Assembly (NCBI GenBank): GCA_947471745.1
Contig: CANJKZ010000979.1
Location: forward strand, 1,302,001-1,366,000
Source: Closterium sp. Naga37s-1
Lineage: Eukaryota > Streptophyta > Zygnematophyceae > Desmidiales > Closteriaceae
DNA: 64,000 bases
Reading direction: 5' to 3'
Part shown: positions 28,756 through 45,619 of the stretch, piece by piece
How the letters are laid out: each line of letters begins with the position of its first letter
Numbering within the stretch: position 1 is the stretch's first letter
Position numbers and translations under genes: made by a program
Notes under the pieces: generated by a model
Databases searched by the model: none
Told to the model about the DNA's origin: nothing
What the model saw: the letters and a program-made list of their open reading frames with translations, nothing else

Positions 28756-29952
28756 CTACACCACGGGTGCGGGACCTTGGCCACCGTTCCCGTTCCTCGG
28801 GCAGCCGCTTGCCACGTGACCCGGCTGGCCACAACGGAAGCACGCCCCACGGAAGCCATGGAAGCCACCCGTGGGCGGCGGTCCACGCTTTGGGGTGTAT
28901 GCCGTCGGCCCATGCCCTCCAACGCGGTGGGAACGAGCGTACGCGCCCTCCGCGCGATCCATAGCCGCCACATCAGCTACCGCCTGCTTGAACGGGCGGG
29001 AAGTCAGGAGACTCTTCTGTTGGTAGAGCTTGAATCGCTTTGCCACGCGGTCGTCGGTGTGGTCCTCGACTTGAAACATCACAAAACGCTCCGAAATGTA
29101 GTCGAGGGCGTTCATGACCATTTCGAGTCCGCCCGCCGTGTCGTCGTGCTGTAGCTTGTACTCCGCGTGTTTCAGGTAGGCCCTCACGTCCTCCAGGGGC
29201 TCCGCCTTCGCGCGCACGAACGCCTTCATGAAGTTTGCCGCCGAAAAGGTGGGGGTGGTGGAAGGAAGGGGGGGGAGATTTTCCATGGATGTGACATTTG
29301 CTGCGTTGATCGGAGCCTCACCAGCGTCGTCGTCAGAGTCGTCGGAGTCGTGGTCGTCGGCTGCGGCTTCGGGAACGCTGGTAGCTACCTCCTTGTTGTG
29401 GCGGCGTGTTGATGCTCCTTTCTCTCCCTTCTCCTTTTTCGAATTTTCGTTTTTAGCCGAAATTGATGCCGCCGGTTGTGTAGTTTCGGCTTCAATTGCG
29501 CTGGCGGGTCGATGCTGTAACAGGGACAGGAGCGCCTTGACTTGGTCCGGGGTCAACGTCTGGGTCAAGTCCGGGTCAACGGTCGCGTCAGACGAGGCGG
29601 CCGTACGGCGCCTCTGGCGCTGACGCGACTGCCTGTGGGGCGCGTGTGCCTCAGGCGCGTGCTCCGCCTCAGTCGCGTGTGGCGCCACGTTCGCCACTGG
29701 TGCCACGGGTGCCACTGGCGCAACAGGCGCCACAGGCGCCGAAGGGTGCTGCTGGTGCCGCTCGGCGTTTTTGTTGACCTCGAGCCCGCCCAGCAGCACG
29801 TCGACAGCTGTTGGGGCGGACGTTTCGCCGTCTGCCCGGCGCTTGTTGCGGCGCTCGCCCGACATTTCCCGGGCGTTACGATCGGTGTCGGAAATATTCG
29901 AGTCGTTGACGACGGTGTTGTTCGCGCGGTTAAGTGTCGGCGTAGCAGCCAT
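28756..29952 (-). CDS. DIRS Gag-like protein
   Basis: 398 residues from the ATG at 29952 (MAATPTLNRANN). The frame is open further upstream into repeat A1, but that part is terminal repeat. A PVAPVAPVAPVAPVAN repeat lies near residue 80, a basic QSRQRQRRR patch follows, then an acidic stretch (DDHDSDDSDDDAGE), a gag-type helical region and a CCHC knuckle CFRCGQPGHVASGC near the C-terminus. It is the nucleocapsid protein of the element. Stop at 28756. Confidence 0.82.
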   Translation of the reverse strand: MAATPTLNRANNTVVNDSNISDTDRNAREMSGERRNKRRADGETSAPTAVDVLLGGLEVNKNAERHQQHPSAPVAPVAPVAPVAPVANVAPHATEAEHAPEAHAPHRQSRQRQRRRTAASSDATVDPDLTQTLTPDQVKALLSLLQHRPASAIEAETTQPAASISAKNENSKKEKGEKGASTRRHNKEVATSVPEAAADDHDSDDSDDDAGEAPINAANVTSMENLPPLPSTTPTFSAANFMKAFVRAKAEPLEDVRAYLKHAEYKLQHDDTAGGLEMVMNALDYISERFVMFQVEDHTDDRVAKRFKLYQQKSLLTSRPFKQAVADVAAMDRAEGAYARSHRVGGHGPTAYTPKRGPPPTGGFHGFRGACFRCGQPGHVASGCPRNGNGGQGPAPVV

Positions 29953-30068
29953 AGTCGAGCGGTTGTGGTTGAGAATGTCAGCTAATAAAGTTGAAGGTGA
30001 AACGCCTCTCGGTAGAGAGCGAGTTCTAGCCAGCTTGAACGGAAAACTAGAAATGAGCTCGAGGAACT

Positions 30069-30256
30069 GAGAGTTGCATGAGCCGTTGGAAAATGAGAGA
30101 CGTGGGTGGAGGGAAATGAGCTCCAACCCACGTTTTGTAGTTGGAGAAGGGCGTTTAGCGCGCTTCGACGATGCCAAATCTGCGTTACAGGCAGCTGCGC
30201 TTTCGAAATACGTAATTTTGAAAAACACTTCGTGTGTTTAAAAATTATCATATTTC
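30069..30256 (-). repeat. DIRS repeat A1
   Basis: From gagagttgcatgagcc to the AT-rich atcatattt. Direct copy of A2 at 24637-24823. Confidence 0.88.
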
Positions 30257-31068
30257 TTCAATTCCATGTTTGCGAAGCTAGTCGTACCTAAGCGATGGCT
30301 TCGGCGAACCGCTCGCTGCTTGGCGAGAATTACTGGTCAAGTTTGATTACCAGACGCTCTGTTACACGCGGTGTTTGTCGAGGACCCTGATGGCTCAGTC
30401 AACAAGCACCTGTACTGTTACAGGTGTCATGTCAGCTATGTCGCGATGCGATTGAGGATGGCTCTTCTTCAAGCAACATGCATCTTAGCGGACTGGGGTG
30501 GTTTGGAACGTGGTAGTATTTCCACGTCAGCACTGCCCCTTCCGTTGTTGGTGGGAGGCGTCCACCATAATGTTTGTTTTCACCGTTACAATCTATGCGC
30601 CGTTCGCCATTTTCAAGTGCCAACCTTCACATGGTACGTTTCTTGCACACTGGGGTCTGAACTCGCCTGGTGTCACAGCCTTGAAACACCGCCCACTAAT
30701 GATTTCTGGGGAAACACACTTATCACGTGCGCACGTAGAAATTAGTTTGGAACAAGATTCGAAACAACCGTTTCGGTGAGTATTGACAGGGGAAATAGGC
30801 TCAGCAGTAGTTGTTAATGCGCGCACCACTGTGGACGAACCGATTTTCAGGAGATTACACAGGTAAACAGACAAGACATGTTCCTGCCTGTCCCGGATGT
30901 CCCCCTTCACTCGCCTGAGTCGCCAAGCCAATTTCTACCCGCTTTCACCTCCTCAACTCACCTCCTCACATACTCGCCTGTTGATAGTAAGTATATCGTG
31001 TCGTCGATCTCATCTGACGACGAGACGACATTCTACTTCCGTAGTATTAGCTATCCTGCTCAATTACC
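30257..31068. promoter_or_regulatory. Upstream region of coiled-coil paralog 3, with dispersed repeat pieces
   Basis: About 0.8 kb before paralog 3. The segment 30395-30540 resembles pieces at 6729-6790 and 7550-7570, so an old repeat is present. The 3' part should hold the promoter; no element can be named. Confidence 0.45.
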
Positions 31069-32010
31069 ATGGCCAATCGCAATCATCTACGCACTTGTGT
31101 AGGAAATACCTTGTTCACAGTATGTGTCTTTGTCGGCCTCTTAATTTCTCCCGACCACACTACAGGTTCACGGGACATTGCGGCTCCACAACAAGTCGCC
31201 AGTTCTCGCGGGATTGGCGCATATACACGAGAAATTGCTACTGTTGTCGAAAATCACGAAAACAAGTCGTTAGTATCCGCGGTCCGTGAAGCCGCCGCTG
31301 CTGACGCGGAAGCCGCTAATGCTCTAGCGGATTACGAAGATGCGAAGAAGGTTCTCGAAGGAAAAAGGATGGACGTGGAGGGAATAAGCGCGGACGCGTT
31401 TAAAGTGCGCAGCCAGGCGGACGAAATTGCGCTCGATCGCGCCCTCATGACCACGGACGTCGCGGAACTAGCGGAGCGGGCGCGAAAACGCTCCGCGGAC
31501 CTGAAGCGCGCGTCAGAGGTCGCGGAAAAAGCTGGAGCATTAGCGGCAGGCAAGCGGAAGGTGGCGGATGAAGCTTCCGCCGCAGTGGGGGAAGCAGCGC
31601 GGTTGGCGGAAGCCGCCAGCACGGCGGGGGCGCAGCTAGCGCTCGAGCGAGCGAAATTCGAGCGCGCAGAAGCGGTGCGCGCAGCGGAGGAGGCGGAAAC
31701 GGTGGCGGATGAAGCCACGGAGAACGCGGAGGATGCGTGGGAAGCGTATTCGCAGGAAGTATCCGACGTGGAAGTTTCCGTAGTGGACATTGAATCCGAG
31801 GAGACTTATATCGAGGATTTAAAAACCGCAGCAGCACGCCTTGATGAGGAATATCGGAAGAGTGTGACTGCAGTGGAGGTCGCTAAAGCGAAGGTGGAGA
31901 AACTGAAGGGTCTGGCAGAGGAAAAGGTGGCGCGTGCGAAAGCGATGCGAGCTGCTCTGAGGAAAGGCGGGAAGAGCAACGGTCGCGATGCAAAGACAGC
32001 CACGCAATAG
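31069..32010 (+). CDS. Secreted Ala/Glu/Lys-rich coiled-coil protein (paralog 3, intact)
   Basis: 313 residues, single exon. Residues 1 to about 31 form a signal peptide (MANRNHLRTCVGN, hydrophobic core TLFTVCVFVGLLI). Residues about 75-300 are a continuous predicted coiled coil with repeated ADAEAA, AEEAET and AEKAGALAAGKRK blocks, a short acidic gap (SDVEVSVVDIESEE), and a basic end (KAMRAALRKGGKSNGR). It is the intact reference for the broken paralog 2 and more distant from paralog 1. No enzyme motif or named domain. A secreted structural role is inference. Confidence 0.78.
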   Translation: MANRNHLRTCVGNTLFTVCVFVGLLISPDHTTGSRDIAAPQQVASSRGIGAYTREIATVVENHENKSLVSAVREAAAADAEAANALADYEDAKKVLEGKRMDVEGISADAFKVRSQADEIALDRALMTTDVAELAERARKRSADLKRASEVAEKAGALAAGKRKVADEASAAVGEAARLAEAASTAGAQLALERAKFERAEAVRAAEEAETVADEATENAEDAWEAYSQEVSDVEVSVVDIESEETYIEDLKTAAARLDEEYRKSVTAVEVAKAKVEKLKGLAEEKVARAKAMRAALRKGGKSNGRDAKTATQ

Positions 32011-32480
32011 TAACGGTTGTGATGGCGGGAAGGGGATCTAGGCTCCACTAACGTTTGTGACACCACAGAGTGAAAGAGAGGAGATAGAAGCGGAATTAGC
32101 GCTCTTTTGGTAAAAACTCAAACCCAGGCGGTTCTGTGTCAATACTGAACCTTGTCAAATCGTGTGTGATGTTGTACATGTGTGATTGTAGTACTATGTA
32201 TTGTAGCTTGAATCATCTGAGCTGATGTGACTTGTCAGGTCAAGTTAGGTAGGAAGGTTGGTTTGGGTGAGGGATGCTATTGGCCCCTTTTAAAAAATAC
32301 ACCATCAGGGCGTGAAAGATTTATAAGCACTCACATCGTTGGCTGCAAATAGCAAGACCACAGAATTAAGACCACAGAGAACATACAGGAGAGAACGAGA
32401 TGTAATGAGTTTAGAGATGTTAGACAAACATCAGCAAGAGACCAGACTAAAGAAGGATGTAGAATCATGCATTCTAGAAT
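32011..32480. other. 3' flank of paralog 3, no gene seen
   Basis: Holds the paralog 3 3' UTR. Similar in places to 23985-24290. Nothing else recognised before the decayed exon copies that begin near 32.5 kb. Confidence 0.45.
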
Positions 32481-32499
32481 GTGAGCATCAGCACGTGCC

Positions 32500-32815
32500 A
32501 CCTTTCCTAATGTGCCACCATCAGCATGTCATGTCAACACATCACCAGATTTAAACCATACATACAGCCTTTCTATAGTCATCACACCATACCATTACTT
32601 GAGCATCGGAGACACGTCAGCAAAAACTCAAACCTTGGAGCCCACCAACCAATGGCATTACACCAATCACCAATCACCAACCAATCTGAGAGGCAGACGT
32701 CACTTGAGCATCGCCGACACGTCAGCAAACTTAAACCTCGGCGGCCCACCTACCAGTTGCATTTCACCAATCACCCGATTCACCACCACACGGAGAGGCT
32801 GACATCACTTGAGCA
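32500..32815 (-). repeat. Tandem decayed copies of the kinase-tail gene's last coding segment
   Basis: Beyond the stop of the kinase/tail gene (minus strand), its final segment (ARFKSADVSAMLK then stop) recurs. The copy at about 32712-32765 reads RFKFADVSAMLK followed by its own stop. A second at about 32600-32650 keeps ggtgggctc...gctgacgtgtc...atgctcaag but is frame-shifted. A third, near 32520-32560, reads FKSGDVL. On the plus strand these show as repeated cttgagcatcgccgacacgtcagca. Similarity falls with distance from the true end. Confidence 0.75.
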
Positions 32816-40192
<7,377 letters not shown>

Positions 40193-40536
40193 GGTTGCAG
40201 TCGCATTAGGAAGTTAAATTAGGAGGTTTTGATGACTAGGCTATTCGTTAATATGTTAGCATTACGAGATAATGTCGTCTAATGGGGACAGAAGGGTAAT
40301 GGAGGACTTCAGCCCTAACGAAAGCCGAGACGCTCTAGGAAATCACCCGATGACCTAAGCGTCTTATCACAACACCTCTGGCTGTGCGATTGCAGCCTAG
40401 TTTAGTACAAGCACTCGCAGCAATGGCGGATCATCAGTGACAGCAAAAGCATCAATGGCAGCTCTGTTGTCATTGCCACTACACTGCGATCATGCACTCG
40501 TATCATGCCACTGAACTAACTGCGAACCGAACTAGA
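40193..40536. promoter_or_regulatory. Upstream region of the kinase gene
   Basis: The promoter should lie here, before the MITE at 40.54 kb. No motif can be assigned. Confidence 0.4.
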
Positions 40537-40724
40537 CTAGGGGTGCGTTCCTGGCTCGTGTCACACTTCCGGTCTTCCGGCGAGACACGAAGCTGGCCCA
40601 CAGTTGGCCCCACTTTGGGACTCCGAGACCCACTTCGGGTCTTCCGGCTAAAATTTGCCCCTGGTCTCGGAAAACACGAAGGTTGACCGGAAGTTTGACA
40701 CGACCCAAGAACGCACCCTAGAGC
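40537..40724. mobile_element. MITE-like inverted-repeat element, about 185 bp
   Basis: The ends are imperfect inverted repeats of about 38 bp: ctaggggtgcgttcctgg ... cacacttccggtc on the left, and the reverse complement of gaccggaagtttgacacg ... gaacgcaccctag on the right. No coding capacity. CTAG occurs at both ends, but it is palindromic, so the target duplication is unclear. Confidence 0.65.
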
Positions 40725-42520
40725 TCATGGGTGATGAGCAACTGCCTAGACCTACGTACTTTCACAAAATGGATGGAAGGGACCAAACCAAACCAAGGAA
40801 GGCTCTTGTTTTGGTTCTTGTGTGCTGCCGAATGAACACTCGTCCCCTCAGGTTCGAGTACCTTGAGAGTCCTGCCCACAGGGTAAAGAAGTCCGACGCC
40901 CTCGTAACTTTTGGTAATAAGCAGAACCTCATAACCGAGATACGTGCATATATAGAAGATCTTTGTCTAAGGGAAAAACTTTGCGCAAAAACAAGGAAGT
41001 TTAGCGTACCATTTTTCTGTACTGAAACTCGGAACAAGAAGGTGGCGGCCACGCCACTGAAGTGTACTCTGGACGAGCAGTTTGCGAGCTTCCCGATGTT
41101 GCCGCCATCGGGTAACTTGGTGGCCTGAATCCCAGGAAAGCGCAAAGCGACAGCCACCAGCTGGCAGGCCGTTGAATAATGGCCCGGCCTGTCTTTCTTG
41201 GGCCAGCTTTGGCAGGTCTGGAAACTCCAACCAATAAATGAAGCTATTGCTGGTTTGGCCATACCACGGCGCGAGCTATGGAGGGAGCAAGGGAATTTGG
41301 GTGTCTGGCGTGGTTCATCCAAACCAATACCAACTGGTTCGGGCCGTCGAGCCAGCCAATAGTTTCTGGTTTTGACAAGGATCTTGTCGCTTGTTTTGTG
41401 GGTTTGGTTGGGTGGATGTTCAAACCATCGTGGCCACACAACACAACCCCTTTCACCCCAGACAACACAAGTGTCAGCGAAGAGGTTACAATACACATCA
41501 CGCGAAACAACCCACTTCGTCAAACACTAGCGAGATTCGCTCAAAAACTTTGAAGGGGAAATATCATGTAGTGGCCAAAGCTTTGCAGTAAAACGGCCAA
41601 ATGGAGGAACTACAAATCTTAATATTTCCTAAACCCTGCTAACTTTGCTCTATGCTTTAAACTTGAACGAGTTGTGCTGTGTCGGAGAGGAATGCCCACA
41701 TCCAGTTTTGCGCCTTGCGTCCTTGAGACGCATAAGTGTCAGCCTCTCCGTTTTTGCGCTGAGTGGGGGAGGGGCTGGCTGGCATCGCTTGTCCCTCGCA
41801 TGATCGCATCACATAGCCCTAGTCACGCCATGCCGATGCCGTCGAGGACTTGAAGCCCTTCGATTGAAGCCTTCGCCTCCGAGCCGGAACCGAGGAGAAG
41901 GGAATCTCTCAGGCTCAGCCTTTCCACTACATAGGCCAATGTGATGGTCGCTTGAAGGGTCGCCAGCGTGGCGGCTCTGGCGTCCCTTCGTTTCAGCTCT
42001 CGTCGCGTAGCGCCTCCCTCGGGGTGACGCCGCTACGCAACGAGAGCTGCTGCGCGCGCCAGTGCACTACAGTACAGTGCAGTACAGTACAGTTGTACAG
42101 CTTATCAGCTTGCAGTGCCTGTTTATCTTCTGCCTCTAAACTAAAGTCAATATTCCTCAACTGCACTACCGGGTGACGCAAAATGGTCTACGTTGGAGAG
42201 GGAATAGCGTGAGTCACGTAGAGTAGTACGCGATTATTATCCACGTGGAACGGTGTGCACCGCGGCGCTCCTTCCCCGTCCACAAGTTCGTGCGCGTCTC
42301 CGAATCGCCTCGCTTATCCAGTCTGGCAACGAACGGGCCCCGAGCCAAACTGCCGAAGCTGGGCTGTGATGTTTCTTGCACACACCTCCCATCACATATC
42401 CAGAACCCTCTCAGGCTGGAGCGACGTACTAGCAGTGGTGATGTGATATTCCCTGCGTCACGAGCAGCAAACTTTCATGTCAAATCGCCTCGTTCGCTTC
42501 GCCCTTCCTCTACCACCAAC
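40725..42520. other. 1.8-kb spacer, no gene called
   Basis: Frames here (for example minus 40762-41523) have no recognisable domain and non-coding-like composition. Contains an imperfect hairpin, cagctctcgtcgcgtagcg (about 41994-42012) with its near complement (about 42033-42051), and a cagtacagtac microsatellite (about 42068-42095). The 5' UTR and promoter of the orphan gene lie at the right end. Confidence 0.45.
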
Positions 42521-45500
42521 ATGGAGGCCTTCCTCGTTCGCCGCACGACGCCTCTCGTCCTCGTCGAGCTCTGTAAGCCCTTTGACTTATTTTTTTCGCA
42601 CCCGTGGAAACGACCCATCGATGACTGTATAAGTGCCCTGATAAGTGCCCTTTTACTGCCTTTTGCCCCTACCCGTGGTAATGAAACGCGACCCATTGAT
42701 TGCGTGCTTCTCTCCTACTCCGTCGCCCGTTGCACTGAGACGATTTTTGAGGCGCTTTTTGAGGCGCCTCAAAAACCAACTCCGTCGCCGTTGCACTGAC
42801 TGCACCGCTGCCACGTCAGGATTAGCCCAGGCGGCTTTGACATGATTTTTGGCCCCTCGACATGGCTTTGTCATGTCCGGTCGCCCCTCGCGTCATGATG
42901 ATCATGCTCCCTCGGTCGCCCCGCATGTTGCTCTCTCGGTCGCCCCGCATGTTGCTCTCTCGGTCGCCCCTCACGATGCTCGCTCGTGCGCCCCGCATGT
43001 TGCTCTCTTGGTCGCCCCTCACGATGCTCTCTCGTGCGCCCCTCATGTTGCTCTCTCGTGCGCCCCTCATGTTGCTCCCTCGTGCGCCCCTCATGTTGCT
43101 CCCTCGCGCGCCCAGCATGTTGCTCTCTCGGTCGCCCCTCACGATGCTCTCTCGTGCGCCCCTCATGTTGCTCTCTCGTGCGCCCCTCATGTTGCTCTCT
43201 CGTGCGCCCCTCATGTTGCTCCCTCGTGCGCCCCTCATGTTGCTCCCTCGTGCGCCCCTTATGTTGCTCCCTCGTGCGCCCCTCATGTTGCTCTCTCGTG
43301 CGCCCCTCCGTGTTGCTCCCTCGTGCGCTGTCCCCCGTCAGGTGCGGCGTTCCTCACTGCCGTCTCGTCTGCCCCATTTTCCCTGCCGTTCCTTGCGCGT
43401 AATGGGGTAATGCTCCCTCATAATGCTCCCCCCTGCGCCCTCCGTGTTGCTCCCTCGTGCGCTGTCCCCCGTCAGGTGCGCCATTCCTCTCAACTACTTG
43501 GCACCTCGGCAGCGTTAGTTGGACTCTGAACCTGCCAGGTTTCGTCGTGTTCAATCGCCTCTCATGTTGCTCCCTCGTGCGCTGTCCCTCACCAGGTGCG
43601 GCGTTCCTCACTGCCGTCGCATCTGCCCCAATCGTCCCTCCATTCCTCCTTGCACGTTCTGCACTGCACGGCGGCGTTTCAACCACGGCGCCTGCCGCAC
43701 AGGCCAAGCCCTTGGTGTGGAAAGGGAGAACAGTCTGTAAGTGTCCGATTCTTGAGGCCGCTCAGCTTTTGAGTTTTCTCCTAAAGAATCTGCCACTCAG
43801 CTTTTGAGACCGCTCAAAAGCCGCACAGGCCAAGCCCTTGGTGTGGAAAGGGAGAACAGTCTGTAAGTGTCCGATTCTTGAGGCCGCTCAGCTTTTGAGT
43901 TTTCTCCTAAAGAATCTGCCACTCAGCTTTTGAGACCGCTCAAAAGCCGCTCAGGCCAAGCCCTTGGTGTGGAAAGGGAAAACAGTCTGTAAGTGTCATG
44001 TCAGCAGCGCTCTTTGCCTCTTGTTCGAATGCCACTACACCGGCGGTACTACCACTTCCCCTACTGCTTTTGAGGCGCCCCAAGATTTTATAATTTCTTT
44101 CTGAGGTGCCTCAAAAGTGGCACACCGGCGGTACTACCACTTCTCCTACTGCTACCAGTACTACCAGCAGCAGAAGGAAGCACTTGCACTGTAGTTGCAC
44201 CAAGTTCCACCGAGTTCCACCGAGTTCCACCGAGTTCCACTGAGTTCCACCGAGTTCCACTGAGTTCCACCGAGTTCCATCGAGTTGCACCGAGTTCCAC
44301 CGAGTTGCGCCGAGTTCCACCGAGTTGTGGCCACCTCCGCCTCCTCCTCCAAGGCTATGGTGTCATGCCTACATTATTGCACTTCTTGGTGTACTGCGTA
44401 TGTGTTGCATCTGATCTTGTGTTGCATTTGTTCTCTGCATATCGCCGTACCACCCTAGCGTCCTGTACAGCTGTGAGCTACTAGGATTAGAATTTTGAGG
44501 TGCCTCAAAAGCCGTACGACCACCCGAGCGTCCAGTAGAATTATCAGCTACAACCGGTGGGATTTGTGCATGGCTGTCATCATGACATTGAGAATTCCTA
44601 AATCTGGACCCACCAGGGCGTCACATGCTCTGATTTTTTGCTAGTATTACCTTCCTCGCCCTTTCCCATGCACCTCCGTCCCTGCTAATTCCGTTTCCAG
44701 ATAAGTACGTGACAAAATTGCGTCCCACTAGACTCGAGGGGAAGGTGGTTGGTGACAAAGGTGCTTCAGGAAAATATGTCACAAAGATAGTGAGGTGCGT
44801 CGCTCTGCAATTGTTCCACGGAAATATTTCCATCTGCTAGTGCCATTGTTCCATGCGGTTTCCTGGGGACTGATTTGAGCCCCCAGCTGTTCCCGGAAGC
44901 ACCCATCCCCACCCACTTTCCCCCTTTCCCCCCTCAAACCCCCGCCCCCCCCCCCCCCCCCCACTCCCCCACTCCCCCACTTTCCCCCTTCCACCCCCTC
45001 CTTTCCCCCTCGCACCATTTCCGTCTGTGCCTTGCTTGCGAAATGTCAGAATTGTTTCAACTAGAAACAGGCATTCAGCTCAGCAACAACATTCTATTCC
45101 GAGATCTTTTATCTTCGCCTTGCCTTTCGCCTTGCTTGCAGGTACTCAGCAACAACATTCTATTCCGAGATCTTTTAACTTACTTTCAGCGTATTTTGTC
45201 TCCATTTCCCCCCTCCCCGCCTTGTTCCGTCCCCCTCTCCCCTCCCCCCCCTTTGCTTGCAGGTACTCAGCAACAACTTATTATATGAAGGCTTTTTTCT
45301 CTGTCTTAAAAATCAAATCGGGAGGAAAAGAACCTATCCTAAGCGGCACAAAGGCCTGCACTGGAGCATCCTCCCTAACTGGTCCTGCACAGTGGACCAA
45401 CATCACTAGTGACAAAACTGGCCGCCTCAAGCGCTACAGTTTCCTGTCCACATCAATTCTAGGACCTGGGTCTCTAGCTCAGCTACGTGCATCGATTGAG

Positions 45501-45593
45501 AGTGGATTCAAGACGTTTGGCTATTACACGAGGGTTGGGCATGAGAACAATGCGCATGCACTCTGTGGGAAGGCCAAGAAAGTGAAGGGGTAG
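42521..45593 (+). CDS. Orphan four-exon gene, 205 residues
   Basis: Exons 42521-42572, 43596-43736, 44701-44794 and 45263-45593 fit in phase (1, 1, 2) with donors t|gtaagc, t|gtaagt, ag|gtgcgt and acceptors accag, ttccag, ttgcag. The start MEAFLVRRTTPLVLVEL has a good context (accaacATGG). Residues 1 to about 50 are hydrophobic and Ala/Ser-rich, like a signal or transit peptide. The rest is basic and Thr/Ser/Gly-rich: KYVTKLRPTRLEGKVVGDK, SATTYYMKAFFSVLKIK, then KRYSFLSTSILGPGSLAQL and a C-terminus GKAKKVKG. I do not recognise the family. Phase agreement at three junctions, and tandem copies of its exon ends like those in two neighbouring genes, support a real gene. The signal/transit call is inference. 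Confidence 0.65.
42890..43330 (+). repeat. 24-bp minisatellite in orphan-gene intron 1
   Basis: About 18 copies of cgcccctcatgttgctctct/cgtg, with cggt and cgcg variants. All frames are open, so several false ORFs arise. It lies between exon 1 and exon 2. Confidence 0.88.
43342..43500 (+). repeat. Two decoy copies of the orphan-gene exon 2 start
   Basis: After acceptors ccgtcag at 43341 and 43475, the sequence repeats the start of exon 2 (gtgcggcgttcctcactgcc and gtgcgccattcctct) and then diverges. The true exon 2 starts at 43596. Confidence 0.78.
43820..43998 (+). repeat. Tandem copies of the orphan-gene exon 2 end with donors
   Basis: The last about 40 bases of exon 2 with the gtaagtgtc donor recur at about 43824-43870 and 43945-43998, in a unit of about 125-130 bp that includes intron (ccgctcagcttttgag). 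Near-identical copies, so recent. Confidence 0.88.
44190..44335. repeat. 11-bp minisatellite (gttccaccgag)n in orphan-gene intron 2
   Basis: About 12 copies of accgagttcc with small variants. Confidence 0.85.
45060..45185 (+). repeat. Two decayed copies of the orphan-gene exon 4 start
   Basis: cagcaacaacattctattccgagatc occurs at about 45079 and 45148, the second preceded by cttgcttgcaggtact, the same acceptor context as the true exon 4 at 45263 (gtactcagcaacaact). These are tandem copies of the intron-end plus exon-start segment. Confidence 0.75.
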
Positions 45594-45619
45594 TAGTTGG
45601 CTAGCCTTCCTTCCCTCTT

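Larger units (their letters stand above)
24398..30256 (-). mobile_element. DIRS-type retrotransposon (tyrosine recombinase), minus strand
   Basis: In minus-strand order: repeat A1 (30256-30069), gag, RT-RNase H, tyrosine recombinase, B1 (24876-24821), A2 (24823-24637), about 183 bp of other sequence, and B2 (24453-24398). The A copies are about 187 bp and nearly identical; the B copies are about 56 bp. An A1 ... B1-A2-B2 order is the split-direct-repeat layout known for some DIRS-like elements, which have no LTRs, no DDE integrase and no target duplication. It lies between coiled-coil paralogs 2 and 3. One in-frame stop sits in pol. Confidence 0.85.

Noticed and set aside
40762-41523. 253-residue minus-strand frame
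   Set aside because: No domain, odd Trp/Cys-rich composition, no splice context and no similarity to the rest of the window.
42849-43529. 226-residue frame of VAPHVALSCAPH repeats
   Set aside because: It lies in the intron 1 minisatellite of the orphan gene.
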